Positions 8,289 through 16,601 of a DNA stretch of 64,000 nucleotides are shown one piece after another. The notes under the pieces are model-generated. The model searched no databases. It was not told the DNA's origin and saw only the letters and a list, made by a program, of their open reading frames with translations. Position 1 is the stretch's first letter, and each line of letters begins with the position of its first letter. The stretch spans positions 18,307 to 82,306 of the forward strand of contig JAVMKJ010000142.1 in NCBI GenBank assembly GCA_031732855.1, written 5' to 3'. The position numbers and the translations under genes are program-made. The stretch comes from JAVMKJ01 sp031732855 (GTDB lineage Bacteria; Pseudomonadota; Gammaproteobacteria; Competibacterales; Competibacteraceae).

Positions 8289-8948
8289 TTAACGGAGAAT
8301 GATTCCCGTCGATGGCTGGGCTGTGGCGCTGCCTTCCAGCGGGGCTCCGAACAACTCCAGCGCCCGCTTCAACGCGGCGCGGGTGGTATCGTTATTCTCC
8401 GGCGCGGTCAGGGCCTGTCGCAGAAAATCCGCGGTCTTGGGCGGGTTCTGGGAAAAGCGGTAGGCGTTGGCAAACGCACCGGTCGCTTTCTCCACTTCGC
8501 CCAGCGTTCCATACACCTGCCCCAGGTTGAACCAGGTCGACGACCGTCCCGGCGCCAGCGAAATGGCGTACACCAATTGATGTTCCGCGCGCTTGATCTG
8601 GCCGAGTTTCAAATTGGCGTAGCCGAGATTGCCGGCCACTTCGACATCGGCGGGATCGGCCTGCTGCGCCTGCTGGAAAGCGGTCGCGGCGGCTTGATAG
8701 TTATTCTGCTTCAGCGCATCCAGCCCCTGCTGGTTCAGGGCACGGGCTTCCTTGACATTCTGATGGGCTGGTTTGGGAACGCCTTCCAACTGTTGCCGAG
8801 TCGCGCTCAAACCGGTCTCGTCGTTTTTCGCCGACTGGCCCAGCATCCGTTGGACAGATCCGAACACGGCGTCGTACTGGCCGGCCCGAACCGGTACGGC
8901 CACGCTCAGCGCCGCAACCAGTGCCAACACCTCGAGCATCCTGATCAT
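8289..8948 (-). CDS. Secreted TPR-repeat protein
   Basis: The 219-residue product begins with a signal peptide (MIRMLEVLALVAALSVAVPVRA, then GQYDAV). Residues about 70-160 contain at least two tetratricopeptide units: ALNQQGLDALKQNNYQAAATAFQ and VAGNLGYANLKLGQIKRAE, followed by STWFNLGQVYGTLGEVEKA. TPR proteins act as periplasmic scaffolds; no specific partner can be named. It sits 23 bases after the alpha/beta hydrolase gene on the same strand. Confidence 0.8.
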   Translation of the reverse strand: MIRMLEVLALVAALSVAVPVRAGQYDAVFGSVQRMLGQSAKNDETGLSATRQQLEGVPKPAHQNVKEARALNQQGLDALKQNNYQAAATAFQQAQQADPADVEVAGNLGYANLKLGQIKRAEHQLVYAISLAPGRSSTWFNLGQVYGTLGEVEKATGAFANAYRFSQNPPKTADFLRQALTAPENNDTTRAALKRALELFGAPLEGSATAQPSTGIILR

Positions 8949-8971
8949 TCTCACGTTCTCCCGTCTCCGCT

Positions 8972-9712
8972 TTACTTCCGCCGCTGCAAAAACCGCGTCA
9001 CTTCCAGCGCGAACGACTCCGCCCGCCAGGTGTTGGTGGCGGTGACGTGAGTCGCGCAGGGCATGACCCACAACCCGGCGTTGGGAATCGCGCCGAACAT
9101 CTCCAGAATCTGGTCCAGCGGCGCCACCGGATCGCGGTCGCCGACCGCGATCAGCGTCGGCTGAGTGATGCGGTCCAGAATCTCCAGATCGTGGGCGTGA
9201 TCGGTGGTAGCCGGCTCCAGTGCCTCCGACACCCGCTCGATCACTTCCTCCCAGGCGTCCGGCCCGCCCTGCGGCCGGTGGATGTCGCTCAGCCACTTGT
9301 GCATGCCGACGCCACGCCAGTAGGCCGGATCGGCCATGTCGCGGGTGCCGGCATGGGTTTCCTGGTCCTTACGGTAACCGACCCGGTACAGCACCAGCTT
9401 GCTGACCCTCTCGGGACGATGAAGAGTCAGCCACAGCGCCACCGCCCCGCCGAGCGAGGAACCGACCAGATGCGCCGCCGGCAACTCCAGTTCGTCCATC
9501 GTTTCCAGCACCGCGCGGCCCATGTCGGCGACGGTCAGCCGGTCGGCTACCATCGGACTGCGGCCATGGCCGAGATGATCGGGCACGATCACCCGAAAGT
9601 GGCGGGCCAACAGCGGGATTTGCGGCGTCCACTCCGCGCCGCTCATCCCACCGCTGTGCAACAGGATCAGCGGTTCGCCCCGGCCGCTTTCGCTGTAATG
9701 CAAGGTGGCCAT
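8972..9712 (-). CDS. Alpha/beta-fold hydrolase
   Basis: A 246-residue hydrolase resembling 3-oxoadipate enol-lactonase/esterase relatives. The nucleophile elbow is GSSLGG (S86), the oxyanion region LLHSGGMS, an acid candidate in AVGDRDPVAP, and the C-terminal histidine in CATHVTATN. It starts MATLHYSESGRGEPLILLH at the ATG complementary to 9710-9712, with a GGGTGTC-rich leader lacking a strong ribosome site. The TPR gene follows. Substrate unknown. Confidence 0.85.
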   Translation of the reverse strand: MATLHYSESGRGEPLILLHSGGMSGAEWTPQIPLLARHFRVIVPDHLGHGRSPMVADRLTVADMGRAVLETMDELELPAAHLVGSSLGGAVALWLTLHRPERVSKLVLYRVGYRKDQETHAGTRDMADPAYWRGVGMHKWLSDIHRPQGGPDAWEEVIERVSEALEPATTDHAHDLEILDRITQPTLIAVGDRDPVAPLDQILEMFGAIPNAGLWVMPCATHVTATNTWRAESFALEVTRFLQRRK

Positions 9713-9810
9713 GCCGACACCCTTTCTCAATGATGAATGACAGCTATTATAGTCACCCTTTCCCGCTTGCCCGATAATGCGCGATGCACGCTTTTCATCC
9801 CGCACTCCAG

Positions 9811-9834
9811 CCCCTCCCCCGCAAGGGGGAGGGA
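9811..9834. repeat. REP-like palindrome upstream of an alpha/beta hydrolase gene
   Basis: CCCTCCCCC-GCAA-GGGGGAGGG is a near-perfect palindrome 26 bases before the start of the next gene, in the divergent gap between two hydrolase genes. It belongs to the scattered C-rich/G-rich set of this window. Confidence 0.7.
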
Positions 9835-9860
9835 GACAACACCCAGGGAGCACTTTCTTC

Positions 9861-10712
9861 ATGGCGATGACATCCCGCTACTACCGCGCACTCGGTCCCC
9901 ACGGCTTTCACCGCGTCCATTACACCGAGTGGGGCGATCCCGACAATCCCAAGGTGCTCATCTGCGTCCACGGTCTGACCCGCACCGGCCGCGACTTCGA
10001 CTTCCTCGCCGCCGCGCTGGAGCGGGAATACCGGGTGATCTGTCCGGACGTGGTCGGGCGCGGCCAGAGCGACTGGCTGCACGATAAATCCGACTACACC
10101 TATCCGCTCTACGTCAACGACATGGCAATGCTGCTGGCGCGGATCGACGCCGAGCGGATCGACTGGGTCGGCACCTCGATGGGCGGCCTGATCGGCATCT
10201 TTCTGGCCAGCTACGCCGGTACCCCGATCCACAAGTTGCTGGTCAACGACGTCGGGCCACTCCTCCCCGCCGCCGGGCTGAAACGGATCGCCGACTACGT
10301 CGGGCGGGTGGTCGCCTGGGACACCCTCGACGATATGGATCGAGCCTTGCGCGTCTACGCCGCCACCTTCGGCAAGCTGACCGACGAACAGTGGCGGCAC
10401 ATGCTCGTCCACAGTTCCCGGCGACTGGAAGACGGACGCTATACGACCGCCTACGATCCCGGCATCGCCACCATCTTCAAGACCATGGAGTTGAAGGATA
10501 TCGACCTGTGGCCGGTATGGGACGCCATCCGCTGTCCGACCCTGGTGCTGCGCGGGGTGTATTCCGACGTCCTGAATCATGCCGACGCCATCGCCATGAC
10601 CGAGCGCGGCCCCAAGGCCAGGTTGATCGAATTCCCCGGCATGGGTCACGCGCCGGCGTTGATGGCCGACGATCAGATCGCGGTGGTGCGCGACTGGCTG
10701 CTGGCGGATTGA
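9861..10712 (+). CDS. Alpha/beta-fold hydrolase
   Basis: A 283-residue alpha/beta hydrolase with HGLTRTGRDFDFLA near the oxyanion hole, nucleophile GTSMGG, and catalytic histidine in PGMGHAPALM. Family members of this type are carboxylesterases or haloalkane-dehalogenase relatives; the substrate is not evident. I chose ATG 9861 (MAMTSRYYRALGPHGFHRVHY); an ATG six bases later is equally possible, whereas extension to 9777 would translate the REP-like palindrome. The transporter gene begins four bases after its stop. Confidence 0.85.
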   Translation: MAMTSRYYRALGPHGFHRVHYTEWGDPDNPKVLICVHGLTRTGRDFDFLAAALEREYRVICPDVVGRGQSDWLHDKSDYTYPLYVNDMAMLLARIDAERIDWVGTSMGGLIGIFLASYAGTPIHKLLVNDVGPLLPAAGLKRIADYVGRVVAWDTLDDMDRALRVYAATFGKLTDEQWRHMLVHSSRRLEDGRYTTAYDPGIATIFKTMELKDIDLWPVWDAIRCPTLVLRGVYSDVLNHADAIAMTERGPKARLIEFPGMGHAPALMADDQIAVVRDWLLAD

Positions 10713-10715
10713 AGC

Positions 10716-11594
10716 GTGCTGCTCCGCATCGCCGGGATCATCTTCCCGGTGTTCGCCGCCGCCGGCATCGGCTGGCTGTACGCCCGCTGGCGACGGCCCG
10801 ATCTCGCGGTCGTCAACGACCTCAACATGGATGTGCTCGCCCCGCTGCTGGTGTTCTGGGCGCTGACCGCCAAGCCGTTCGGCGCCGCCGAATTCCTGGA
10901 TTTGAGCCTCGGCGGGGTGGCGGTGGTCCTCGGCTCCGGCTTGCTGTTGTTGCCGGTGGTCCCGCTGCTGAAGGTGCAACTCAAGACCTTCCTGCCGCCC
11001 ATGATATTCACGAATACCGGAAACATGGGCATTCCGCTGGCGCTGTTCGCTTTCGGCGAGCAGGCGCTGCGGGCGGCGGTGCTGCTGTTCGTGGTTGAGG
11101 TGGTGCTGCATTTCACGGTCGGCCCATACATCCTCGACCATCGCACCCGACCCTGGAACCTGTTGCGGATGCCGATCGTCTTGGCGCTGCTGGCGGGGCT
11201 GCTCTGCGCCCTGGGCGGTTGGTCGCCACCGATGCCGGTTCTCAACACCATGAAGCTGCTGGGCGAGGCGTCGATTCCGCTGATGCTGTTCACCTTGGGC
11301 GCCCGGTTCTACGAGGTGGGCATCGGCGATTGGCGGATCGGCTTGTGGGGAGCGCTGCTGTGTCCGCTGTCGGGGATCGCCGCCGCGCTGCTGATCCTGC
11401 CGTGGCTGGATTTATCGCCGATGCAGACCGGCCAATTGCTGCTGTACGGGGCGCTGCCCCCGGCGGTGATGAACTACCTGGTGGCCGAACGTTACGAGCA
11501 AGAGCCGGAAAAGGTCGCCGCCATCGTGCTGATCGGCAATCTCGGCAGTTTGGTCGCGGTACCGGTGGCTCTGGTTTTCGCGCTGCCGGGCTGA
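10716..11594 (+). CDS. AEC-family (auxin efflux carrier type) membrane transporter
   Basis: 292 residues with about eight to ten hydrophobic helices and the family blocks FPVFAAAGIGWLYAR at the N-terminus, NTGNMGIPLALFAFGEQAL in the middle (the conserved NxxNxGxP-like discontinuous helix) and ASIPLMLFTLGA. AEC carriers move organic acids and related compounds across the inner membrane. GTG start, nearly abutting the hydrolase gene, so the two form an operon. Convergent with the EamA gene three bases later. Confidence 0.88.
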   Translation: MLLRIAGIIFPVFAAAGIGWLYARWRRPDLAVVNDLNMDVLAPLLVFWALTAKPFGAAEFLDLSLGGVAVVLGSGLLLLPVVPLLKVQLKTFLPPMIFTNTGNMGIPLALFAFGEQALRAAVLLFVVEVVLHFTVGPYILDHRTRPWNLLRMPIVLALLAGLLCALGGWSPPMPVLNTMKLLGEASIPLMLFTLGARFYEVGIGDWRIGLWGALLCPLSGIAAALLILPWLDLSPMQTGQLLLYGALPPAVMNYLVAERYEQEPEKVAAIVLIGNLGSLVAVPVALVFALPG

Positions 11595-11597
11595 CCG

Positions 11598-12509
11598 TCA
11601 GGCCAGTTTGCGCCCGTACACCGTCGCCAGCCAGATCCCCAGCCCAATCAGGGCGATGCCAACGCCATGAAACGCATACAGCCGCTCGCCCAGGAAGATC
11701 ATCGACAGCACCGCGCCGAAGGCCGGCATCAGGTGCAGGAACTGACCGGCGCGGTTGGCGCCCAGTTCCGCCACCGCCCGGTTCCAGAAGATGTAGGCGA
11801 GAATCGAGGGAAACAGCGCCAGATACAGGATGCTGGCGACGGTCGCGACGTTGAGGACGAAGGTGCGGTCGTGCGCCAGATCCCAGCCGTACAGCGGAGC
11901 CAGCAGGATCACCCCAATCACCATGGTCGCGGCCTGAAAATTCATCGGTTCGAGTCCGGCTGGCCGCCAGCGCAGGCAGACCGAGTACAGCGCCCAACTG
12001 AATACTGCCGCCAGGATCGACAAATCGCCGGGATTGAATTGCCGGGCCAGCAGGCTTTGCAACTCGCCGCGTCCGACGATCACCAGCACCCCCGCCAGCG
12101 AGACCGCGATACCCAAGGCTTGCCAGCCGGTCACGGTCTGCCGCAGCAGCAGAAACGACAGCGCCACGATCAGCACCGGCGTCACCGACAGCATGATGAC
12201 GGCGTTGGTGGCGGTGGTGGATTGCAGGCCAATATAGACAAACGTGTTGAAATTGACCACGCCGAGCACGCTCAGCAACAGCAGAATCAGCCCGTGCCGG
12301 CGCAGCAGCGGCACCTGCACGCGTAGCGAGGTCCAGACGAAGGGCAGCAGGATCGCCAGCGCTACCGCCCAGCGCCAGAACGACAGGGTGAAGGGCGCGA
12401 ATACCGCGTGCACCGCCCGGCCCAGCACGAAATTGCCAGACCAGAACAGCGTGGTCAGCACCAGCAACAGATAGGGCGAGGGATGCCAGGCAATCGGGAT
12501 TCTGGTCAT
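11598..12509 (-). CDS. EamA/DMT-family transporter
   Basis: 303 residues with ten predicted hydrophobic segments arranged as two EamA repeats. The first starts YLLLVLTTLFWSGNFVLGRA, a signature of drug/metabolite transporters, and the second starts near residue 155 (GDLSILAAVFSWALYSV) ending FLGERLYAFHGVGIALIGLG. The family exports amino acids and metabolites from the cytoplasm; the substrate is unknown. Confidence 0.9.
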   Translation of the reverse strand: MTRIPIAWHPSPYLLLVLTTLFWSGNFVLGRAVHAVFAPFTLSFWRWAVALAILLPFVWTSLRVQVPLLRRHGLILLLLSVLGVVNFNTFVYIGLQSTTATNAVIMLSVTPVLIVALSFLLLRQTVTGWQALGIAVSLAGVLVIVGRGELQSLLARQFNPGDLSILAAVFSWALYSVCLRWRPAGLEPMNFQAATMVIGVILLAPLYGWDLAHDRTFVLNVATVASILYLALFPSILAYIFWNRAVAELGANRAGQFLHLMPAFGAVLSMIFLGERLYAFHGVGIALIGLGIWLATVYGRKLA

Positions 12510-12570
12510 GATGATCGGGGGACACGGTTGATGCTTCTGGCATTCGCCGGCGAACGCCGCGAAGGACCGC

Positions 12571-12957
12571 TTAGCGCTCGGGTGACAGCGAACTGTTATG
12601 CCCGGGTCGCCGGTAGGCCGTTCCGGTAAAGATCGCCAACAGGATCGGCCCGCTGCGCACCTCCACCCGATAAACCGCAGTGCGCCGCCCCGCGTGAACC
12701 TCGGTCGCGCGTGCCTCCACCTCGGATCCGACCCGGCTCGCTTGCAGATATTCCATGTGGGCGACGAGCGCGACCGCCAGAATCCCGTGCGAATTGGAAG
12801 CCAGCGCGAAGGCCGCGTCGGCCACGCTGTACAGAAACCCCCCGTGCGCCGAGCCCCAACTGTTGAGAAACTCCGGCCGCACGGTGCCCCAGACCCGCGC
12901 CTCTCCGGGAGCCGGAACCTCGGCCCGCAGGCCGAGCGCGTTCATGAAGGGATCCAT
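12571..12957 (-). CDS. PaaI-type hotdog-fold thioesterase
   Basis: A 128-residue single hotdog domain. The block FLNSWGSAHGGFLYSVADAA matches the PaaI/YbgC-like thioesterase active-site helix (HGG followed by an acidic residue), and VEYLQ-like strand HMEYLQASRVGSEVEARAT follows. Such enzymes hydrolyse acyl-CoA or aryl-CoA thioesters in the cytoplasm. An internal ATG four codons in could also serve as start. Upstream lies a non-coding gap before a gene of opposite strand. Confidence 0.85.
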   Translation of the reverse strand: MDPFMNALGLRAEVPAPGEARVWGTVRPEFLNSWGSAHGGFLYSVADAAFALASNSHGILAVALVAHMEYLQASRVGSEVEARATEVHAGRRTAVYRVEVRSGPILLAIFTGTAYRRPGHNSSLSPER

Positions 12958-13190
12958 GGGGCTTCGCCGTACAAACTCTGGGCACGAATCATCGGAAGAT
13001 CAGTCCATCGCACGATTTGGAAAGCATCATGCTAGGGTTGACCGGACGAGTATGTCAAACCCCGGCAACGGACGGCGTATCCTCGCGGACATCGACAGGG
13101 GCGTATCAACACACTCAGCGATGGTGCGTTGCACAATTATCTGCTATATTGAAATTGGTTGTTTGTGTTCGAGGGTTAAATTCAAAGGCC

Positions 13191-13652
13191 ATGTACATCG
13201 TTGACGACCCCACGTTGGCCCTCATCACCCGTTTCGTGGGAGACCCCCAGAGTTTAAATCTGTCCAATACGGATTTCCTGCTCCGTCAGATCGCGGCTAT
13301 CGAACAATACGTCGACCGGTTCCCCCCGGAGGAACGACAGGCGCGGGCGCTGGAATGGATTGAGGCCCATGCCATGCGCTATCGGCGAGAGTGGCAAAAA
13401 CAGGCCATCGTCGAAGCCATGAGCCAGGCGCGATGCCCCGACTGCCCGCTGGCGGGAGGCGATCTGGCGTCTCCGTGCTCGGTGCACCACCGCTGGCAAC
13501 ATCTCCTGCGGCGCTACACCGAAGACGAGCTGTCATCGCACGAGTATGTCGAGGAAACCCTCAATCTGCTGGGGAACTGCAAAAGCCGCTTGAAAGTGGG
13601 ACAAACTCGGCAGCGGCTGCACGAAGCTCCGGCGGAGTTCGATACCGTCTGA
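13191..13652 (+). CDS. Uncharacterised protein with a conserved-looking cysteine cluster
   Basis: I do not recognise this 153-residue protein. It is charged and mostly helical, starting MYIVDDPTLALITRFVGDP. Residues about 82-96 hold CPDCPLAGGDLASPC followed by SVHHRW, a possible metal or Fe-S site (C-x2-C-x10-C-x2-H). The remainder (HLLRRYTEDELSSHEYVE) looks like an amphipathic helix bundle. Codon use resembles the neighbours. A TATATT sits about 40 bases upstream in a locally AT-rich stretch, compatible with its own promoter. An extended frame from 13017 exists but its first 58 residues look non-native. Confidence 0.6.
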   Translation: MYIVDDPTLALITRFVGDPQSLNLSNTDFLLRQIAAIEQYVDRFPPEERQARALEWIEAHAMRYRREWQKQAIVEAMSQARCPDCPLAGGDLASPCSVHHRWQHLLRRYTEDELSSHEYVEETLNLLGNCKSRLKVGQTRQRLHEAPAEFDTV

Positions 13653-13825
13653 AGGCGCCACCCGCGCGGATCGCCCTGCCGATCGGCGCAACGCGCGCCA
13701 CCGGATGATTGAATCGTCAAATTATCGTCGTCGGTTCGCGCCAGTTCATTTTTTCCGGACAGACCCGCACCTTTCTGGCGCTGATTGAGTCTATCCCTGA
13801 ACCCTAGCCAACGGCGAATACCCCG

Positions 13826-15244
13826 ATGTCCCAACTCACGCAACACGCCAAGATCTGCTGGGCGCCGGAAAGCTGGCGGCGGCGGCCGGCGGCGCAATTG
13901 CCCGTTTACGACGATTCCCTGGCGTTGGCCGAAGTGGAGGAACGCCTGGCCGCCTCGCTCCCGCTGGTGTTCGCCGGCGAAGTCCGCGATCTGCGCCAGC
14001 AACTGGCCGAGGTCACCGCCGGAAGGGCTTTCCTGCTGCAAGGCGGCGACTGCGCCGAAAGCTTCGCCGATTTCAACGAGCGCGCCATTACCGACACCTT
14101 CCGGGTCTTGCTGCAAATGGCGGTGGTGCTAACCTTCGCCGCCGCCTGCCCGGTGGTCAAGGTCGGGCGTATGGCCGGTCAGTTCGCCAAGCCGCGCAGT
14201 TCTCCCACCGAAACCCGCGGCGGCGCGACCCTGCCCAGCTATCGGGGCGACATCGTCAACGATCTCGATTTCACGCCGGATGCCCGGCGACCCGACCCGC
14301 GCCGACAGCTGCGTGCCTACTCGCAGTCGGCGGCCACCTTGAATCTGCTGCGGGCTCTGGCCCAGGGTGGTTTCGCCGACCTGCACCGGGTCCAACAGTG
14401 GAATCTGGACTTCCTGCGCGCCAGCCCTCAGGGCGCGCGCTATCGGGATCTGGCCAATCGCATCAGCGAAACGCTGGCGTTCATGCGCGCCTGCGGGTTG
14501 GACGCCGCCGCCGATCCCCAAGTCCGACAGGTGCGGTTCTACACCTCGCACGAGGCGTTGCTGCTGGGTTACGAGCAGGCTCTGACCCGGCGCGAGCCGC
14601 TGACCGGCGACTGGTACGACGGCTCGGCGCATTTCCTGTGGATCGGGGAACGCACCCGGCAACTCGACGGCGCGCACGTCGAATTCGCGCGCGGCATCGC
14701 CAACCCCATCGGCCTCAAGCTGGGACCGTCCGTGGACTCCGACACTCTGTTGCGGTTGCTGGATGCACTGAATCCCAACGAGCGGCCGGGCCGGTTGACT
14801 CTGATCAGCCGGATGGGCGCGGACCAAATCGAAACCGCTCTGCCACCGCTGATCCGGGCGGTCCAGCGTGAGGGCCGGCAGGTCGTCTGGTCCTGCGATC
14901 CGATGCACGGCAATACCCTGGAAACCAGTACCGGCTACAAAACCCGCCCTTTTGCCCGGATTCTCGACGAGGTGCGCCGCTTCTTCGCCATTCACCGCGC
15001 CGAGGGCAGCTATCCCGGCGGGATGCACTTCGAACTCACCGGCCAGGATGTGACCGAATGTCTGGGCGGCGCCCAGGCGATCACCGAACAGGGTTTGGCC
15101 GACCGTTATCAGACCCATTGCGACCCGCGCCTCAATGCTTCTCAGAGTTTGGAGCTGGCGTTCCTGATCGCCGAAACCCTCAAGGACTACCGACGGGCGA
15201 CCTGGGAAGAAGTTGAGAAGACCGGCCGGGATAGCGAGTCATGA
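13826..15244 (+). CDS. Class II 3-deoxy-7-phosphoheptulonate synthase
   Basis: The first enzyme of the shikimate pathway, condensing phosphoenolpyruvate and erythrose 4-phosphate. The 472 residues are of the plant/mycobacterial class II type: LLQGGDCAESF (metal cysteine), VVKVGRMAGQFAKPRS, QWNLDFL, YTSHEALLL, IGERTRQLDGAHVEF, VWSCDPMHGNTLE and GGMHFELTGQDVTECLGG. Start MSQLTQHAKICWAPESW. Its stop overlaps the start of the next gene by four bases (ATGA), so they are translationally coupled. No class I homologue is seen in the window. Confidence 0.95.
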   Translation: MSQLTQHAKICWAPESWRRRPAAQLPVYDDSLALAEVEERLAASLPLVFAGEVRDLRQQLAEVTAGRAFLLQGGDCAESFADFNERAITDTFRVLLQMAVVLTFAAACPVVKVGRMAGQFAKPRSSPTETRGGATLPSYRGDIVNDLDFTPDARRPDPRRQLRAYSQSAATLNLLRALAQGGFADLHRVQQWNLDFLRASPQGARYRDLANRISETLAFMRACGLDAAADPQVRQVRFYTSHEALLLGYEQALTRREPLTGDWYDGSAHFLWIGERTRQLDGAHVEFARGIANPIGLKLGPSVDSDTLLRLLDALNPNERPGRLTLISRMGADQIETALPPLIRAVQREGRQVVWSCDPMHGNTLETSTGYKTRPFARILDEVRRFFAIHRAEGSYPGGMHFELTGQDVTECLGGAQAITEQGLADRYQTHCDPRLNASQSLELAFLIAETLKDYRRATWEEVEKTGRDSES

Positions 15245-15963
15245 AGCACGAACCGCCGCGCCTGCTGCTGGTGATGCAGGCCCGGGATGCCAGCGCGGGA
15301 CGGTGCGGTCGCAAGTTGCGGGAAAGCGGTTACCCGCTTGAGTTTTGCTATCCACAGAGCGGTGAGCCATTGCCGACAGGCATGGACGGCTACGCCGGCG
15401 CGGTGGTGTTCGGCGGGCCGATGAGCGCCAACGACGATGGCAAGTTGCCGGGCATCCGGGCGCAACTGGACTGGATTCCCCAGATGTTGGCCACCGGCCG
15501 ACCCTTTCTCGGCATCTGCCTGGGCGCGCAACTGCTGGCTCGTGCCTTGGGCGCGACGGTCAAGCCGCATCCGGCGGGACTGGCGGAAATCGGTTATTTC
15601 CCGGTGAACCCGACGCCGGCGGGACAGACCGTGTTCGACGCCCCGCTGCACGTTTATCACTGGCACCACGAGGGTTTCGACCTGCCGGCCGGCGCGGACT
15701 TGCTCGCGACCGGCGAACGCTTCCCGCATCAGGCTTATCGGTATGGAGCCAACGCTTTCGGCGTACAGTTCCATCCCGAAGTGAATCAGCGGATTCTCGA
15801 AGCGTGGCTGGTGGAAGGCGCGAAGGAACTGGATGCGCCCGGCGCCCAGTCCGCCGCCGTGCAGCGGGATCATCACGCCCGCCACGACGCGGTGCTGGAT
15901 CGGTGGTTTGAAGGGTTTTTGGATGTGTGGCTGCGGACTGGCGCGAACCGAATTACCGGATAG
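15241..15963 (+). CDS. Class I glutamine amidotransferase-like protein
   Basis: 240 residues with the triad of class I glutaminases: cysteine in GICLGAQLLA (around residue 95) and histidine-glutamate in QFHPEVN (around 180). The overall pattern resembles stand-alone GMP synthase-like amidotransferases such as YfeJ. It could release ammonia from glutamine for an unknown partner or act on gamma-glutamyl compounds. The start overlaps the DAHP synthase stop, so the pair is co-translated, though no functional link between them is established. Confidence 0.85.
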   Translation: MKHEPPRLLLVMQARDASAGRCGRKLRESGYPLEFCYPQSGEPLPTGMDGYAGAVVFGGPMSANDDGKLPGIRAQLDWIPQMLATGRPFLGICLGAQLLARALGATVKPHPAGLAEIGYFPVNPTPAGQTVFDAPLHVYHWHHEGFDLPAGADLLATGERFPHQAYRYGANAFGVQFHPEVNQRILEAWLVEGAKELDAPGAQSAAVQRDHHARHDAVLDRWFEGFLDVWLRTGANRITG

Positions 15964-16083
15964 TCAGCGCCCCGGAACGTGCATCCGAACTTTCCAATCG
16001 ACCGGAGGCGCGGATAGAGGACGCAGCCGATCAGCGAGACTGATTCCAAGTCCCGGGGACAGGCAGGATTGCTCGAAAATCAC

Positions 16084-16374
16084 CTAACGGCCCACCGTGC
16101 CCGCAAATATTGGCAACCAGTTGTTCCGCTCGAACAGCCTGTGGTCGACGCTCGTTCTGACCTCGGCGGGAACCTGGCTGTCAAGCAGGGTCCACCGGCA
16201 GTTCGAGCACTCCAGTCCAACCTTCCTGGAAACGGCAAGGATCGGAATCCAACAAACATGGAAATAACGCAGGATTCCAAAACTGCGATGGATCCGATTG
16301 CCGCAATTGGGGCATTCCAGAGCCTCCACAATTTCGCCTTTGATCAATTTGCCTTTCGTGCCATAGATGCTCAT
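16084..16374 (-). CDS. Zinc-ribbon family small protein
   Basis: A 96-residue protein with two CxxC knuckles, ECPNCGN (about residues 20-25) and ECSNCRW (about 55-60), separated by ILRYFHVCWIPILAV. This spacing and the YFHVFWIP-like linker match the zinc-ribbon family PF17032. Function unknown; such proteins may be small metal-dependent adaptors. The gene is isolated, with non-coding stretches on both sides. Confidence 0.7.
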   Translation of the reverse strand: MSIYGTKGKLIKGEIVEALECPNCGNRIHRSFGILRYFHVCWIPILAVSRKVGLECSNCRWTLLDSQVPAEVRTSVDHRLFERNNWLPIFAGTVGR

Positions 16375-16601
16375 GGCCGTTCCTCCGGATTGCTGCGATT
16401 GGTCAATGTGCCTTCAGCACTGATGCGACCATCCTGGGCATGAACAGAGGTTTGCACTACCCGTGCCATGACTCATACCATTGAATTATAATGAAAAAAT
16501 AATTTTCTTGATGAATAGTCTCCACGGTGGGGTCAAACCGGGCCGCTGCCAGCGGTTCAAACTGGTTGTCGGGCGGCGAAACAGTTCGGGGTGGTCCGCC
16601 G

